Below are positions 14,902 to 24,472 of a DNA stretch of 64,000 nt, one piece after another. The position numbers were made by a program, and so were the translations under genes. The notes under the pieces are model-generated. The model was not told the origin of the DNA, searched no databases, and saw only the letters and a list, made by a program, of their open reading frames with translations. The DNA lies in NCBI RefSeq assembly GCF_010692725.1, contig NZ_JAAFZB010000090.1:81303-145302 (forward strand), in the 5' to 3' direction. Source of the stretch: Flavihumibacter soli. GTDB lineage: Bacteria > Bacteroidota > Bacteroidia > Sphingobacteriales > Sphingobacteriaceae. Positions within the stretch are counted from its first letter, which is position 1. Every line of letters starts with the position of its first letter.

Positions 14902-17901
14902 ATGTTCAATTCGAGACTTCATATTAACCCGGGAGAAAATATTCCTAAAATAGTTATCCTGGCAATCTTCATTCTCTGCTGCAGTCAGAAGCTGTTAGCC
15001 CAGCGGTTTAATTTTACTCAATATAATATAGAAGACGGCCTTATCCAATCGCAGGTACGGGCATTGGCTCAAAGTCCGAGTCATCACCTTTGGATAGCTA
15101 CTCAGGGGGGCATTTCCCGTTTCGACGGTACACAGTTTCATTCCTTAACCCGAAGTGAGAATGGTCTGGCAGGTATGGTCATTACGAGTGTGGTATCAGA
15201 TAACAAAGGCAGGATCTTTATAGGTACTCAAAATGGCTTATCTGTTCATGACGGAGAGAATATTCGAAATTACAGGGTTCCATTAACAACAGATGAAGGG
15301 AAACAGGAATCTTATATCCATGGACTGATAAAAGAAAAGCACGGGAGAATTTACGGACTTATCAATGACAAAGCATTTGTATTTGCGGAAAACAAAATTC
15401 AGTTAGTGAAGCCTGTGGCATTTTCTGATAGTTCGGTAACAGCATTAACAACAGATCATGCAGGAAATGTCTATGCGGCTGTATATGGGAAAGGAATATA
15501 TAGCTTAAAAGGAAACATCTGGAAACAGGAATTTTCTGATACTGCCAGATCTTTAAAAATCAGACAAATAATGTTTGACCGGAACAACCCGAATGACTTA
15601 TGGGTATTGACTCACCAAAATATTTTCATCGTTGAAAATAAAAAACGAAAGCCTTTTAAGAACAGCATTCTGGATGCCAGTTCTAACTTTTTTTTATCTA
15701 TCGAACAAGACAAAAAATCAAATATATGGTTGGGAACAGTCAGCGGTGCTTACTGTATATCGCCCCGAAAAACAACTTTTTTTAATTCCCGAAATGGCTT
15801 TACCGATAATGCCATAAACCAGATTTTCCGTGACGCCGAAGACAATATTTGGTTTGCGACAGAAGGTGCCGGAATTTATAAGTATGATGGTGATAAAACC
15901 ATGATATTGGATAAGGGTCAGGGTTTGGACAATGAGATTGTCATGGGATTCGCAATGGATCGCAAAGGGGAAATGCTGATACAATCATTTGGCAATGGTA
16001 TGGTAAAAAGGGAAAAGGACAAACTTAACAGGGTGAAGCTTCCTTTGCCTGATTCAGTCCCCTACCGTATAGGCCACATTTATAATGATAAGGACAGGAA
16101 TGTTTGGATTGGTACGTTTGGTACAGGATTATGGATGTACGATGGCGAGCGGTTTAAGAACTTTCCTTACCGGGAGGGTAAGATTCCCAGAGTAATCAGG
16201 TATATTATTCAGGATAGGGATGGTGCAATATGGTTAGCAACCCCAACAGGCTGTTATATTTATAAAAGCGGAACTTTCACCCACATAGCCAATTTTGACC
16301 ACCCTACGGCCTCTCTTCTTGAAATTGGAGCGGATTCAATCCTCGCGAATACCGGAGACGGAAATTTCCTTATTACCGGCAAAGGCAGGCGAATTGATTC
16401 AATCGCGAGAAAGGAACTAATGAACACAGATATATACGCATGGATAAAGTATAAGAACAAGGTGGTTATCGGGACAGGGGAATACGGGATCTTTATCTGG
16501 GATCTGCGTAATAACTCTTTTAAAAATTTGAAGAGAAACAATGGTCTCTATTCAAATACGATCTATAGTCTGATTGCCGATAAAGAGGGTTTTATATGGG
16601 CGGGGACCGGACGTGGCATTAATAAGATCAGTTTTGATGAAGCCACAGACAGCTATAGGATCCGGGGTGCTGAATATTCACGTAGGATGGTCGTAGAATG
16701 CAATCAGCACGCGATGTTTATCGATAATCAGAATAAGCTCTGGGTAGGCACCACCAAGGGTGCACTTATATTCGATCTGGGGTCGCAGTCAGTAGTTAAA
16801 GAACGGCCACATATAGTATTGCAGTCTGTTAAACTGTATTCTTCAATCATCAAAAAGCAAAAGCAGTATTTTAGTAGTACTGATGGATTTTCCTTACCCC
16901 GGGATTTGCAGCTAGCCTACAGTAAAAATCATATAAGTGTTAATTTCAAAGGCATCTATCTGACCGGTCCATCGGATGTCATGTATCAGTACCGATTAAT
17001 CGGGCTTGATGATACCTTTTCAAATCCAACATCAAACTCAAGTGTTAACTATCAGGCACTCGCCCCGGGCGATTACGTGTTCGAAGCAAGAGCATTGACC
17101 CCTCTGGGAATAATCTCGGACAATGTCATTAAGTTTCCTTTTACCATACGGCCCGCTTTTTACCAGACCCTTACTTTCCGCTTTGCAGTGATTATGTTAT
17201 TTGTACTGGCAGCGATCGCATTGCAGGCTTATCTGCATAAGCGTAAAACTCAGCAGTTACAATTAATAGAGAACCTTAAGCGTGACGAAAGGCTGAAAGC
17301 AAGACAGCAAACCGCGGAAGATTTTCATGATGACCTTGGAAACAAGTTAACCCGTATTTCTATCTTATCAGACATCCTGAATACGAAGCTTAATGGTGAA
17401 CACCAGGAAGAGAAACACCTGATTCATCAGATAAAGGAAAACGCATCTTCACTTTACCGGGGAACCAAAGATATCTTGTGGGCCCTGGATCCGAAAAGTG
17501 ATAACCTGTTTGAGATCATGTGCCACATTTCGGAATTCGGTATTGATCTTTTCCAGGATACTCCGATAGTCTTTAATATAAATGGTGTTAAAGAACATCT
17601 TTCAGCAGTTAAATTTCCGATGGAGTACAGCCGGAATGTAAGCATGATATTCAAAGAATCTCTCAATAATATACTTCGGCATTCAGAAGCAGATCTGGTA
17701 GACCTTACCGTAGCAGAGAGTGAGCATATAGTGCAGATAAACTTGACTGATAACGGAAAAGGATTTGACGAAAATGAAGTAAACAAAGGTCATGGCCTGA
17801 AGAATATTACTTTACGAGCTAATAGAATAGGGGCTCAGCTTACGATAGACGCCTCAAAAGGTAAAGGTTCAGCCATTAGACTCATCATCAATAAAACCTG
17901 A
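14902..17901 (+). CDS. Periplasmic-propeller sensor histidine kinase (Reg_prop, Y_Y_Y, HisKA_3)
   Basis: 999 aa. Signal peptide (~1-34, 'QKLLAQ'), then repeated Reg_prop blades ('HHLWIATQGGISRFDG', 'GRIFIGTQNGLSVHDG', 'NIWFATEGAGIYKYDG', 'NVWIGTFGTGLWMYDG', 'FIWAGTGRGINKIS') forming a periplasmic sensor. A Y_Y_Y domain follows (~660-750), then one membrane segment (~761-779). The cytoplasmic HisKA_3 dimerisation domain carries H809 in 'EDFHDDLGNKLTRI', and the HATPase_c domain includes 'NILRHSEA' and 'DNGKGFDENE..KGHGLKNI'. It phosphorylates NarL/LuxR-type regulators; the partner gene starts 1 base after the stop. Confidence 0.93.
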   Translation: MFNSRLHINPGENIPKIVILAIFILCCSQKLLAQRFNFTQYNIEDGLIQSQVRALAQSPSHHLWIATQGGISRFDGTQFHSLTRSENGLAGMVITSVVSDNKGRIFIGTQNGLSVHDGENIRNYRVPLTTDEGKQESYIHGLIKEKHGRIYGLINDKAFVFAENKIQLVKPVAFSDSSVTALTTDHAGNVYAAVYGKGIYSLKGNIWKQEFSDTARSLKIRQIMFDRNNPNDLWVLTHQNIFIVENKKRKPFKNSILDASSNFFLSIEQDKKSNIWLGTVSGAYCISPRKTTFFNSRNGFTDNAINQIFRDAEDNIWFATEGAGIYKYDGDKTMILDKGQGLDNEIVMGFAMDRKGEMLIQSFGNGMVKREKDKLNRVKLPLPDSVPYRIGHIYNDKDRNVWIGTFGTGLWMYDGERFKNFPYREGKIPRVIRYIIQDRDGAIWLATPTGCYIYKSGTFTHIANFDHPTASLLEIGADSILANTGDGNFLITGKGRRIDSIARKELMNTDIYAWIKYKNKVVIGTGEYGIFIWDLRNNSFKNLKRNNGLYSNTIYSLIADKEGFIWAGTGRGINKISFDEATDSYRIRGAEYSRRMVVECNQHAMFIDNQNKLWVGTTKGALIFDLGSQSVVKERPHIVLQSVKLYSSIIKKQKQYFSSTDGFSLPRDLQLAYSKNHISVNFKGIYLTGPSDVMYQYRLIGLDDTFSNPTSNSSVNYQALAPGDYVFEARALTPLGIISDNVIKFPFTIRPAFYQTLTFRFAVIMLFVLAAIALQAYLHKRKTQQLQLIENLKRDERLKARQQTAEDFHDDLGNKLTRISILSDILNTKLNGEHQEEKHLIHQIKENASSLYRGTKDILWALDPKSDNLFEIMCHISEFGIDLFQDTPIVFNINGVKEHLSAVKFPMEYSRNVSMIFKESLNNILRHSEADLVDLTVAESEHIVQINLTDNGKGFDENEVNKGHGLKNITLRANRIGAQLTIDASKGKGSAIRLIINKT

Positions 17902-17902
17902 T

Positions 17903-18535
17903 ATGAATACCGACGAAACAATCAGAATAGTAATTATAGAAGATGATGAAGTTATACGAAATGGTTATGCCTTTCTTATTGGCAAAGAGCCTGGCTTGTT
18001 CGTTGTTAATACTTATGCCTCATTTGAACTCGCGATTAAAACTGTACAGGCAGATGACCCCGAGGTTATCCTGCTTGATATCGAACTTCCGGGGATCAAT
18101 GGAATAGAAGCATTACCTAAGTTAAAAAAGATACTCCCATCGGCATATGTTCTGATTTTGACAGTCTACGATTCAGAAAAATTAATATTCGATGCCCTCG
18201 CAAACGGGGCGTCCGGCTACCTGACTAAAAATTCGAGTGCATCAAAGATTGTTGAATCTATTCGCGAGGTAAAAGAAGGCGGGGGACCCATGAGTATTAA
18301 TATTGCGAGAATGGTGGTTAAATCTTTTTTGCGAAACCCGGATTCACCCCTGTCAAAACGCGAGACGCAGATACTGGAACTCATCGGACGCGGTGAAAGC
18401 AGGAGTCAGATAGCTAAAGAACTCTTCATTGATCTGGAGACTGTCAGAAGCCACATAAAGAATATTTACATGAAATTGGATGTAAATTCCAGGGCCGACG
18501 CTCTTAAAACAGCCCGGCTGAACAAACTTATCTGA
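17903..18535 (+). CDS. LuxR/NarL-type response regulator
   Basis: 210 aa. The receiver domain (~5-125) has the acidic pair in 'VIIEDDEVI' and phospho-acceptor D59 in 'VILLDIELPG'. The LuxR-type HTH (~148-205) includes 'LSKRETQILELIGRGESRSQIAKELFID' and 'TVRSHIKNIYMKLDVNSR'. It is the cognate partner of the kinase directly upstream (1-base gap). Three identical dyad motifs upstream of the kinase, of the gene at 18908 and of susC are natural candidate targets. Confidence 0.94.
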   Translation: MNTDETIRIVIIEDDEVIRNGYAFLIGKEPGLFVVNTYASFELAIKTVQADDPEVILLDIELPGINGIEALPKLKKILPSAYVLILTVYDSEKLIFDALANGASGYLTKNSSASKIVESIREVKEGGGPMSINIARMVVKSFLRNPDSPLSKRETQILELIGRGESRSQIAKELFIDLETVRSHIKNIYMKLDVNSRADALKTARLNKLI

Positions 18536-18907
18536 ATCACCCTGCTACCCCAAGGTGATCGCTGTTTTCCTGGCGTTCGGTTATTCTTAAAAGAAACGAA
18601 AATACCCTTCACGGTAATCAGTTTCTGCTCCCTTAATTTCCATTGATTTATTTTCTTCCGCTGCTAAAAGCGACGTTAAAAAGGCGACCTAAGGTGTCTT
18701 TTAGCGTAATTCTAATGTTACAAAAAACAGGTGTACGGCAACCAAAATCCCCCTCTAAGGGTGATGCAGCGGCATTTTTGCGTCCGTAATTTTATCATGT
18801 AAATGAAAAACAAGGAGGCTGCTCCCCGGACGATACTGTCAATTGCAATTTGATTTTTGAACAGCATTAAACCGTTTGAATGCATTACATAATTAAACAT
18901 ATACATC
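18536..18907. other. 372-bp intergenic region with inverted repeats
   Basis: No convincing ORF. It holds an imperfect hairpin right after the regulator stop (TCACC...AGGTGA, about 18536-18560), an inverted repeat GCTAAAAG/CTTTTAGC (18663-18670 and 18698-18705), and copy 2 of the 19-bp motif at 18747-18765. Confidence 0.65.
18747..18765 (-). promoter_or_regulatory. ATCACCC-N5-GGGGGAT motif, copy 2 (inverted)
   Basis: The plus strand reads ATCCCCC-TCTAA-GGGTGAT; the minus strand therefore reads ATCACCC-TTAGA-GGGGGAT, identical in both 7-bp arms and in spacing to copies 1 and 3. It ends 142 bp before the ATG of the secreted PepSY-like gene. Confidence 0.65.
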
Positions 18908-19426
18908 ATGAAAACATTAATCATCTTTCTTCTTTGCGGTTGCATGTTATCCGCAAATCAGGCTTTCGCTCAAAAACAAAAAAGCGAAATGTTACCGGTA
19001 GTAACGATCTCAGCAGGCAGCAATGTAAGTCAGGTAGTACATGATGCTTTTCTTGATCGGTTTAAAAACGCTGAGGATCTAAGGTGGTTCCAGGTGAACA
19101 AGAACTACCTGGTTAAATTCATTATGGAAGACCAGGAGCATCATGCAGCTTTCAATAAGAAGGGCGATATGCTCTATCATATAGCGTACGGCGTCGAAAA
19201 AAATCTTCCACCTTCTGTATTAGTGGGAATCAAATCGCAGTATGATAACTATAAGATTGGAAGAGTATTCAATATAGACCGTGACGGCCGGAATGTTTGG
19301 ATAGTTAACCTGGAAAGTGCCAAGAATTTCGTCATAACAGGAGTTGAAAATAATGTCATAAGCGAGATCACACGTTTTAAAAATGCAAGCGCTGGCGGTT
19401 ACAGTGCTGTGAGTGATGCGAATTAA
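18908..19426 (+). CDS. Secreted PepSY-like (DUF2874-type) protein
   Basis: 172 aa. Signal peptide at residues 1-21 ('ANQAFAQ'). The rest resembles the BLIP-like/PepSY-like domains common in secreted Bacteroidota proteins: 'AFLDRFKNAEDLRWFQVNKNYLVKFIMEDQEHHAAFNKKGDMLYH' in short blocks, i.e. 'F...f.na.dv.W......y.v.F......a.Fn..G.l..'. A second similar half follows ('YKIGRVFNIDRDGRNVWIVNLES'). No catalytic residues are evident. Flanked by copies 2 and 3 of the 19-bp motif, it probably belongs to the same regulon as the kinase and SusCD. Confidence 0.6.
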   Translation: MKTLIIFLLCGCMLSANQAFAQKQKSEMLPVVTISAGSNVSQVVHDAFLDRFKNAEDLRWFQVNKNYLVKFIMEDQEHHAAFNKKGDMLYHIAYGVEKNLPPSVLVGIKSQYDNYKIGRVFNIDRDGRNVWIVNLESAKNFVITGVENNVISEITRFKNASAGGYSAVSDAN

Positions 19427-19497
19427 TATTTGAACCGCTGATTAAGCATCAAACAAGTAATATGATTGTTACCGATTTCCGTTGTCAAGGCTTTTAA

Positions 19498-19516
19498 ATC
19501 ACCCTGTTAGGGGGAT
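19498..19516 (+). promoter_or_regulatory. ATCACCC-N5-GGGGGAT motif, copy 3
   Basis: ATCACCC-TGTTA-GGGGGAT, the same 7-5-7 structure as copies 1 and 2. It ends 121 bp upstream of the preferred susC start at 19638. Confidence 0.65.
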
Positions 19517-19562
19517 GTTCAAAGTTTTCAAACGATGTAAATTTAATACAACATAGCCCAGC

Positions 19563-19600
19563 ATAGTCCGGCATATGGCGTAAAACCTATGCCGGACTAT
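19563..19600 (+). other. Perfect 13-bp stem-loop in the probable susC leader
   Basis: ATAGTCCGGCATA (19563-19575) pairs perfectly with TATGCCGGACTAT (19588-19600) across a 12-nt loop. No T-run follows. It sits 37 nt before the preferred susC ATG, so it may be part of the mRNA leader; a terminator for the upstream gene is an alternative. Confidence 0.6.
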
Positions 19601-19637
19601 CGTTCATATGGACTTAGTAACGCTAATCCAGATCGTT

Positions 19638-22600
19638 ATGAAAAGAAAAATTACAATTCTTCTTCTTCTTGTGATATTCTTTGGTAGTAGGGCTTTTGGC
19701 CAGGTAAGCTCAGTTTCGGGTAAAGTAACAGATGCCAGAGACGGGCTTCCCTTACCGGGTGTCAGCATTGTGGTTCAGGAGGTACCTTCTGCAGGAGTGC
19801 AATCGGATGGCTCAGGTAACTACCGGATCAATTTACCGGCGAATGCGAGGAACCTGGTTTTTAAATATATCGGCTATCAGCAAAAGGTGATACCGGTGAA
19901 TTCTGAAGTGATCAACGTCGTAATGGAAGAAGACACAAAGCAGTTGTCGGAAGTCGTTGTAGTTGGATACGGTACACAAATAAGAGAGAATCTCACCGGT
20001 TCTATTGCAAAGGTAAATGCGAAGGACATTCAGGATCAGCCCGTACAATCGTTTGAATCTGCAATCCAGGGGAAGGCCGCTGGTGTATTCGTTTCTTCGG
20101 GGTCCGGTAAAGTGGGGCAGGGTATCACGGTCCGCGTCAGGGGATCGTCGTCAGTGACTGCCGGCAACCAGCCGCTGTATGTGATCGATGGAATTCCGGT
20201 GACATCTGCCAGCCTGGGTGATGATGTTAACTTCGATCCAAGTAATCCTATGGCTGATATCAATCCGAATGATATTGAGTCTGTGGAAGTTCTGAAGGAT
20301 GCTTCCGCGTCTGCTATTTATGGATCGAGAGCATCTAACGGCGTCATACTGATCACTACCAGGAAAGGACGGCAGGGAAAGACGGAATTTAATTTCAGCT
20401 ATTTCACAGGGGTAAGTGAACCTGCCGTAAAACGGAAGTTTCTTAATTCTGCTCAGTACGTCGAATTATATAACGAATCCGCTGTTAATGCCGGGAAATA
20501 TGACTTCGCAAACGATATTCAATTATTTGGATTTCCATTCGCTTCCGAAGAGGAGGCCATCGATACGTACGTCGGCTATCTCGAGGAAAACTTTGATGCC
20601 TTCTCCGCCGGAACAGACTGGCGTAACCTGGCGGTAAATACCGATTGGCAGGATGAATCTTTCCGTTCCAGCGCTAGCAATAGCCAGTATGAGATTTCCG
20701 CTACCGGGGGTAATGAGAAAACACGCTTCTTTACTTCGGGATCGTTTTCAGACCAGGAAGGCATTTATATAAAAAACGCATTTACACGTATCAGCGGCAG
20801 GCTAAACCTGGATCACTCAGCTACCGATAAACTTTCCTTGGGCGTAAATCTTTACCTTTCCAAAAGCGTGAATGATAGGGTAACAGATGATAATGCTTTT
20901 TCAACACCTGGTCAGATGGTCGCTCTGCCACCGATTCAGCCGGTAATTGACCCATCGACCGGCAGACTGAGTACTACAGGGCCTTACTATAACGGATTGA
21001 TCGAAGCCCGGGATGCTTTTTTCAAAACCACAGTCTACAGGAATGTTTCAAGCGCTTATGCATCATACAAGTTTTTGCCCTACCTGAATCTAAGGACTGA
21101 GTTTGGAGTCGATATACTAAACCAGGCAGAAGATGGATATCAGGGCCGGGAAACACAAGGAAATCCCTCCGGAAACGGAAATTACAGGTCGGCGAATTCA
21201 CTCAACTATACTACCAATACATTTCTGAACTTCGTCAAGGATTTTGGACTGAGGCACAACCTGGAAGCCATTGCCGGATTCTCCTTCCAGAAACAGGATC
21301 TTAAAACTTCACAGGTAGTTGGTGAGGGCTTTCCATCTGATGATTTTAAAAATTTAGCGAGTGCTTCTGATATTACTTTTGGTTCCTCATTTGGTACTGA
21401 CGAAGCGTTGGTATCTTACTTTGCGCGAGCGAATTATCGGTTTAATGACAGGTACCTGTTCGCTCTTAGCGCCCGTTATGATGGCTCAAGTAAGTTCGGT
21501 GCGAACAACCGCTATGGTTTCTTCCCGGCTGCTTCTGCGGGCTGGATCCTCAGTAAGGAGAGTTTCTTGAGCGACTCTGAATGGCTGAGCTTCCTTAAAG
21601 TGAGACTAGGTTATGGGTTCACAGGAAATTCAAGCATTCTGGATCACCAGTCACTCGCCCTGTTCGGTGCTTCAACTTATCCTAATTTACCAGGGTATGT
21701 ACCGACACAAGTGGCTAACCCTGATCTGAAATGGGAAAAGACCGGATCATTTGACGCCGGTCTGGAATTCGGACTATTTAACAACCGCCTTACCGGTGAT
21801 CTCTCTTATTACAACAAGCAAACCGAGGATCTCCTTCTCAATGTGAACGTGCCTTCGACTTCCGGTTTTGCTACTGTTCTGAAGAACGTTGGATCACTTG
21901 AGAATACAGGTCTGGAGCTTACGTTAAGTTCTCAGAACCTGGTGGGTGCTTTCAAGTGGAATACTGATTTTAACATCTCCCGCAATAAAAACAAGATCAA
22001 GGATTTGGGCGGACAGGTAATTCTGGGTACAGGGAGAGGACCTCAGAGAGCCATTGAGGGATACCCGATAGGTGTTTTCTTTACTGCTAAATATGCGGGC
22101 GTCGATTCTCAGAACGGGGATGCCCTCTATTACCTTGAAGACGGAACAACCACCAATGATTATAACGCTGCTTTCCGGCAGGTGGTAGGTGATGCAAATC
22201 CTGAGTTCAGTGGTGGTATTACCAATAACTTTAGTTTCAAAAACTTTGATCTTAATTTCTTCTTTCAATTTGTCTCCGGGAACGACATCTACAATGGTGC
22301 GGGGATATATCAATCGGTAAATGCTGATTTTTGGGATAATCAGACCTCTGACCAGCTTGGAAGATGGCAGAACCCGGGTGATATAACGGATATTCCGCAA
22401 GCGCGGTTCCTGATGTCGAACGGTACGCGAACTTCTTCACGCTGGCTGTCGGATGGCTCTTATATTCGTTTGAAGACCAGTACAATCGGTTATACTATAC
22501 CGGGCAGTAAGGTTAAGAACCTCTTCAGTAGTGCCCGGGTGTATGTTTCCGGGTATAACCTTTGGACAATAAGCGATTATGCGAACGGTGATCCTGAAGT

Positions 22601-22697
22601 AAATACGACCACTATTTCAAACATTGACAACGGTGTGGATTTCTATACAGCTCCGCAGCCACGTACTATCACTTTTGGTGTTAATTTAAAATTTTAG
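19638..22697 (+). CDS. SusC/RagA-type TonB-dependent outer-membrane transporter
   Basis: 1019 aa from the ATG at 19638, which puts the signal peptide (MKRKITILLLLVIFF, cleavage near 'RAFGQ') at the N-terminus. An ATG at 19608 would add 10 residues ahead of it. Domains: CarboxypepD_reg (~22-105, 'SGKVTDARDGLPLPGVSIVVQ'), the link 'LSEVVVVGYGTQ', plug (~115-230, 'PLYVIDGIPV', 'SVEVLKDASASAIYGSRASNGVI'), then a ~22-strand barrel ending in 'TFGVNLKF'. It imports a bound nutrient with the SusD lipoprotein encoded next. No CAZyme or peptidase gene adjoins, so the substrate is open. Confidence 0.95.
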   Translation: MKRKITILLLLVIFFGSRAFGQVSSVSGKVTDARDGLPLPGVSIVVQEVPSAGVQSDGSGNYRINLPANARNLVFKYIGYQQKVIPVNSEVINVVMEEDTKQLSEVVVVGYGTQIRENLTGSIAKVNAKDIQDQPVQSFESAIQGKAAGVFVSSGSGKVGQGITVRVRGSSSVTAGNQPLYVIDGIPVTSASLGDDVNFDPSNPMADINPNDIESVEVLKDASASAIYGSRASNGVILITTRKGRQGKTEFNFSYFTGVSEPAVKRKFLNSAQYVELYNESAVNAGKYDFANDIQLFGFPFASEEEAIDTYVGYLEENFDAFSAGTDWRNLAVNTDWQDESFRSSASNSQYEISATGGNEKTRFFTSGSFSDQEGIYIKNAFTRISGRLNLDHSATDKLSLGVNLYLSKSVNDRVTDDNAFSTPGQMVALPPIQPVIDPSTGRLSTTGPYYNGLIEARDAFFKTTVYRNVSSAYASYKFLPYLNLRTEFGVDILNQAEDGYQGRETQGNPSGNGNYRSANSLNYTTNTFLNFVKDFGLRHNLEAIAGFSFQKQDLKTSQVVGEGFPSDDFKNLASASDITFGSSFGTDEALVSYFARANYRFNDRYLFALSARYDGSSKFGANNRYGFFPAASAGWILSKESFLSDSEWLSFLKVRLGYGFTGNSSILDHQSLALFGASTYPNLPGYVPTQVANPDLKWEKTGSFDAGLEFGLFNNRLTGDLSYYNKQTEDLLLNVNVPSTSGFATVLKNVGSLENTGLELTLSSQNLVGAFKWNTDFNISRNKNKIKDLGGQVILGTGRGPQRAIEGYPIGVFFTAKYAGVDSQNGDALYYLEDGTTTNDYNAAFRQVVGDANPEFSGGITNNFSFKNFDLNFFFQFVSGNDIYNGAGIYQSVNADFWDNQTSDQLGRWQNPGDITDIPQARFLMSNGTRTSSRWLSDGSYIRLKTSTIGYTIPGSKVKNLFSSARVYVSGYNLWTISDYANGDPEVNTTTISNIDNGVDFYTAPQPRTITFGVNLKF

Positions 22698-22701
22698 GAG
22701 G
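22696..22701 (+). promoter_or_regulatory. Shine-Dalgarno AGGAGG before susD
   Basis: AGGAGG overlaps the susC stop codon and lies 6 nt before the susD ATG. Strong SD sites are rare in this phylum, which makes this one notable. Confidence 0.7.
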
Positions 22702-22707
22702 CTGACC

Positions 22708-24108
22708 ATGAAGACATACTTAAAAAAAGCAGGTGCAGTTCTGGCAGCTTTGTTCCTCACCGCCTCATGCGACAAGGAACTGGATAAAGTTAAACCACAG
22801 CAATCTATTGATTCAGATGTAGCCTTACAAACCTCCTCAGGCGTTATCAATACCCTATTTGGCGCCTATAGCACAATCGCCTATGGAGTAACGGCGACCG
22901 CAGGAACACTCGGAACCTTATTCGGGACCAATTATAATGTGATAGGTGAGTTATTTGCGAATAGCGGTGATTTGAACTGGAGTGGATCCTTCGCACCCTA
23001 CCGGGATATCAATAATAAAAATGCGACAGCAACAAATGGCAACGCCGCCAATGACTGGGCGGCGGCCTACAACGCCATAAACATCTGTAATAACGTAGAG
23101 GCTAGTATTGATGTCGTGGAACCGGACGTTAAAGATCAGATCCTTGGGGAGGCAAGATTCATCAGAGCCATAACTTATTTTGAATTGATCCGCTTTTATG
23201 CTCAGCCATGGACAGGAGGACCCGGAGCAGCCAATACGCAGCTTGGCGTACCCCTGGTAATCACTCCTACTACTTCTGGTGAGAATCTGGATGTCAGTAG
23301 AAACACGGTATCTGAAGTGTATGCACAGATCATTACAGACCTTACTTCCGCGGAGTCACTTCTAAACGAAACAATGCCAGATGGCCGAGCAACGAAATAT
23401 GCTGCCGCGGCATTTTTGTCGAGGATATATCTGGCACAGGGAGACTGGCAAAATGCTGCCGCTACAGCCGACAGGGTGATTACCTCGGCTAAGTATAGCC
23501 TTGTTCCTGAAATTGGTCAGGCGTTTAACAACCCGGCGAATTCAGTCGAAGACGTATTTGCGATTCAGCAGAACGCCCAGAGTAATGCAGGTACTACGAA
23601 TTCAGGCATAGTTACATTCTATGCGAGTTTGCCAGGGATCGGAAGGGGAGACATTGATATCAGTGACAATCACTTGCTGATCTATGAAGCCGGGGATGCC
23701 CGAAAAGATTTATTCTATGTGGGAACAGGCGATAAGCCCGGCTCTTTGAGGTCGTCTAAATGGGTTGAAAGGTTTGCCATCATTCCGATCGTTCGCCTTG
23801 GGGAAATGTATTTAACCCGTGCGGAAGCCAACTTTAGGAATGGCCAATCCATCGGTGCTACCCCTTCTGACGATGTTAACTTCATACGGGCCCGTTCACA
23901 TCTTGCGCCGATCACTATTAACAGCATTGACCAGGTACTTCTGGAACGCAGGAGAGAACTGGCCTTTGAAGGCGATAGCTATAATCTCGTTAAACGAACT
24001 CAGCAGAATGTAGGGGGGAGGCCTTATAACGATCCAAAGCTAATATATCCCATTCCTCAGTTTGAGCTGGACGCCAATCCTAACCTGGTGCAGAATCCTG
24101 GCTATTGA
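22708..24108 (+). CDS. SusD/RagB-type nutrient-binding lipoprotein
   Basis: 466 aa, on the short side for SusD. A lipobox 'LFLTASC' gives Cys about residue 22. SusD hallmarks: 'ALQTSSGVINTLFGAYSTI', 'YNAINICNNVEASI', 'ILGEARFIRAITYFELIRFYAQPW', the TPR-like 'ATKYAAAAFLSRIYLAQGDWQNAAATADRVI' in short blocks, 'RLGEMYLTRAEANFR' and a C-terminal 'YPIPQFELDANPNLVQNPGY'. It caps the SusC barrel as a surface lid. It begins 10 bases after susC. Confidence 0.95.
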   Translation: MKTYLKKAGAVLAALFLTASCDKELDKVKPQQSIDSDVALQTSSGVINTLFGAYSTIAYGVTATAGTLGTLFGTNYNVIGELFANSGDLNWSGSFAPYRDINNKNATATNGNAANDWAAAYNAINICNNVEASIDVVEPDVKDQILGEARFIRAITYFELIRFYAQPWTGGPGAANTQLGVPLVITPTTSGENLDVSRNTVSEVYAQIITDLTSAESLLNETMPDGRATKYAAAAFLSRIYLAQGDWQNAAATADRVITSAKYSLVPEIGQAFNNPANSVEDVFAIQQNAQSNAGTTNSGIVTFYASLPGIGRGDIDISDNHLLIYEAGDARKDLFYVGTGDKPGSLRSSKWVERFAIIPIVRLGEMYLTRAEANFRNGQSIGATPSDDVNFIRARSHLAPITINSIDQVLLERRRELAFEGDSYNLVKRTQQNVGGRPYNDPKLIYPIPQFELDANPNLVQNPGY

Positions 24109-24196
24109 CGCGTGAGTATTGTCAGCATAATGACCAGACAGCAACAGATGATAGCATTTGATATAAAATCAGGATATGAATTAAAGAAAATGTGAT

Positions 24197-24397
24197 ATGA
24201 AATACTTGGTGTTTTTTCTTGTCCTCAGTTCTGTTAACCTGTTCTCTTATACCGGGCATTCGACAGTGGTTTATCTACAGTCATCGAAAGCGAAGAATGT
24301 TAAGCTTGCGAAATCGAAAGCCGTGAAAATAACTAAGAAATGTCCGGTAGAGGTGAAGAAGCTGAGCACCCCGACAACAGCAGTTCGTAACCGCTAA
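24197..24397 (+). CDS. Small secreted Lys-rich peptide, hypothetical
   Basis: 66 aa. Residues 1-24 look like a signal peptide (MKYLVFFLVLSSVNLFSYTG). The remainder is strongly basic ('SKAKNVKLAKSKAVKITKK') with one Cys. I do not recognise a family. It lies 88 bp after susD on the same strand and before two hairpins, so it may be the last gene of that unit. It could also be a chance ORF. Confidence 0.4.
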   Translation: MKYLVFFLVLSSVNLFSYTGHSTVVYLQSSKAKNVKLAKSKAVKITKKCPVEVKKLSTPTTAVRNR

Positions 24398-24422
24398 GGT
24401 TTTGCATGAGGTAAACCTGGGG

Positions 24423-24441
24423 ATGGTTATTGAATAACCAT
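24423..24441. terminator. Hairpin after the SusCD unit
   Basis: Perfect 8-bp stem ATGGTTAT/ATAACCAT with a 3-nt loop (TGA), 26 bp after the small ORF stop. Only a short T-pair follows, so termination would be weak or factor-assisted. Confidence 0.45.
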
Positions 24442-24472
24442 TCTCCAGACTTGTCAGTATGAATGGTTTCAT

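Noticed and set aside
18536..18560. Fourth copy of the ATCACCC-N5-GGGGGAT dyad
   Set aside because: It begins ATCACCC but the second arm and the spacing do not match; better seen as an imperfect hairpin after the regulator stop.
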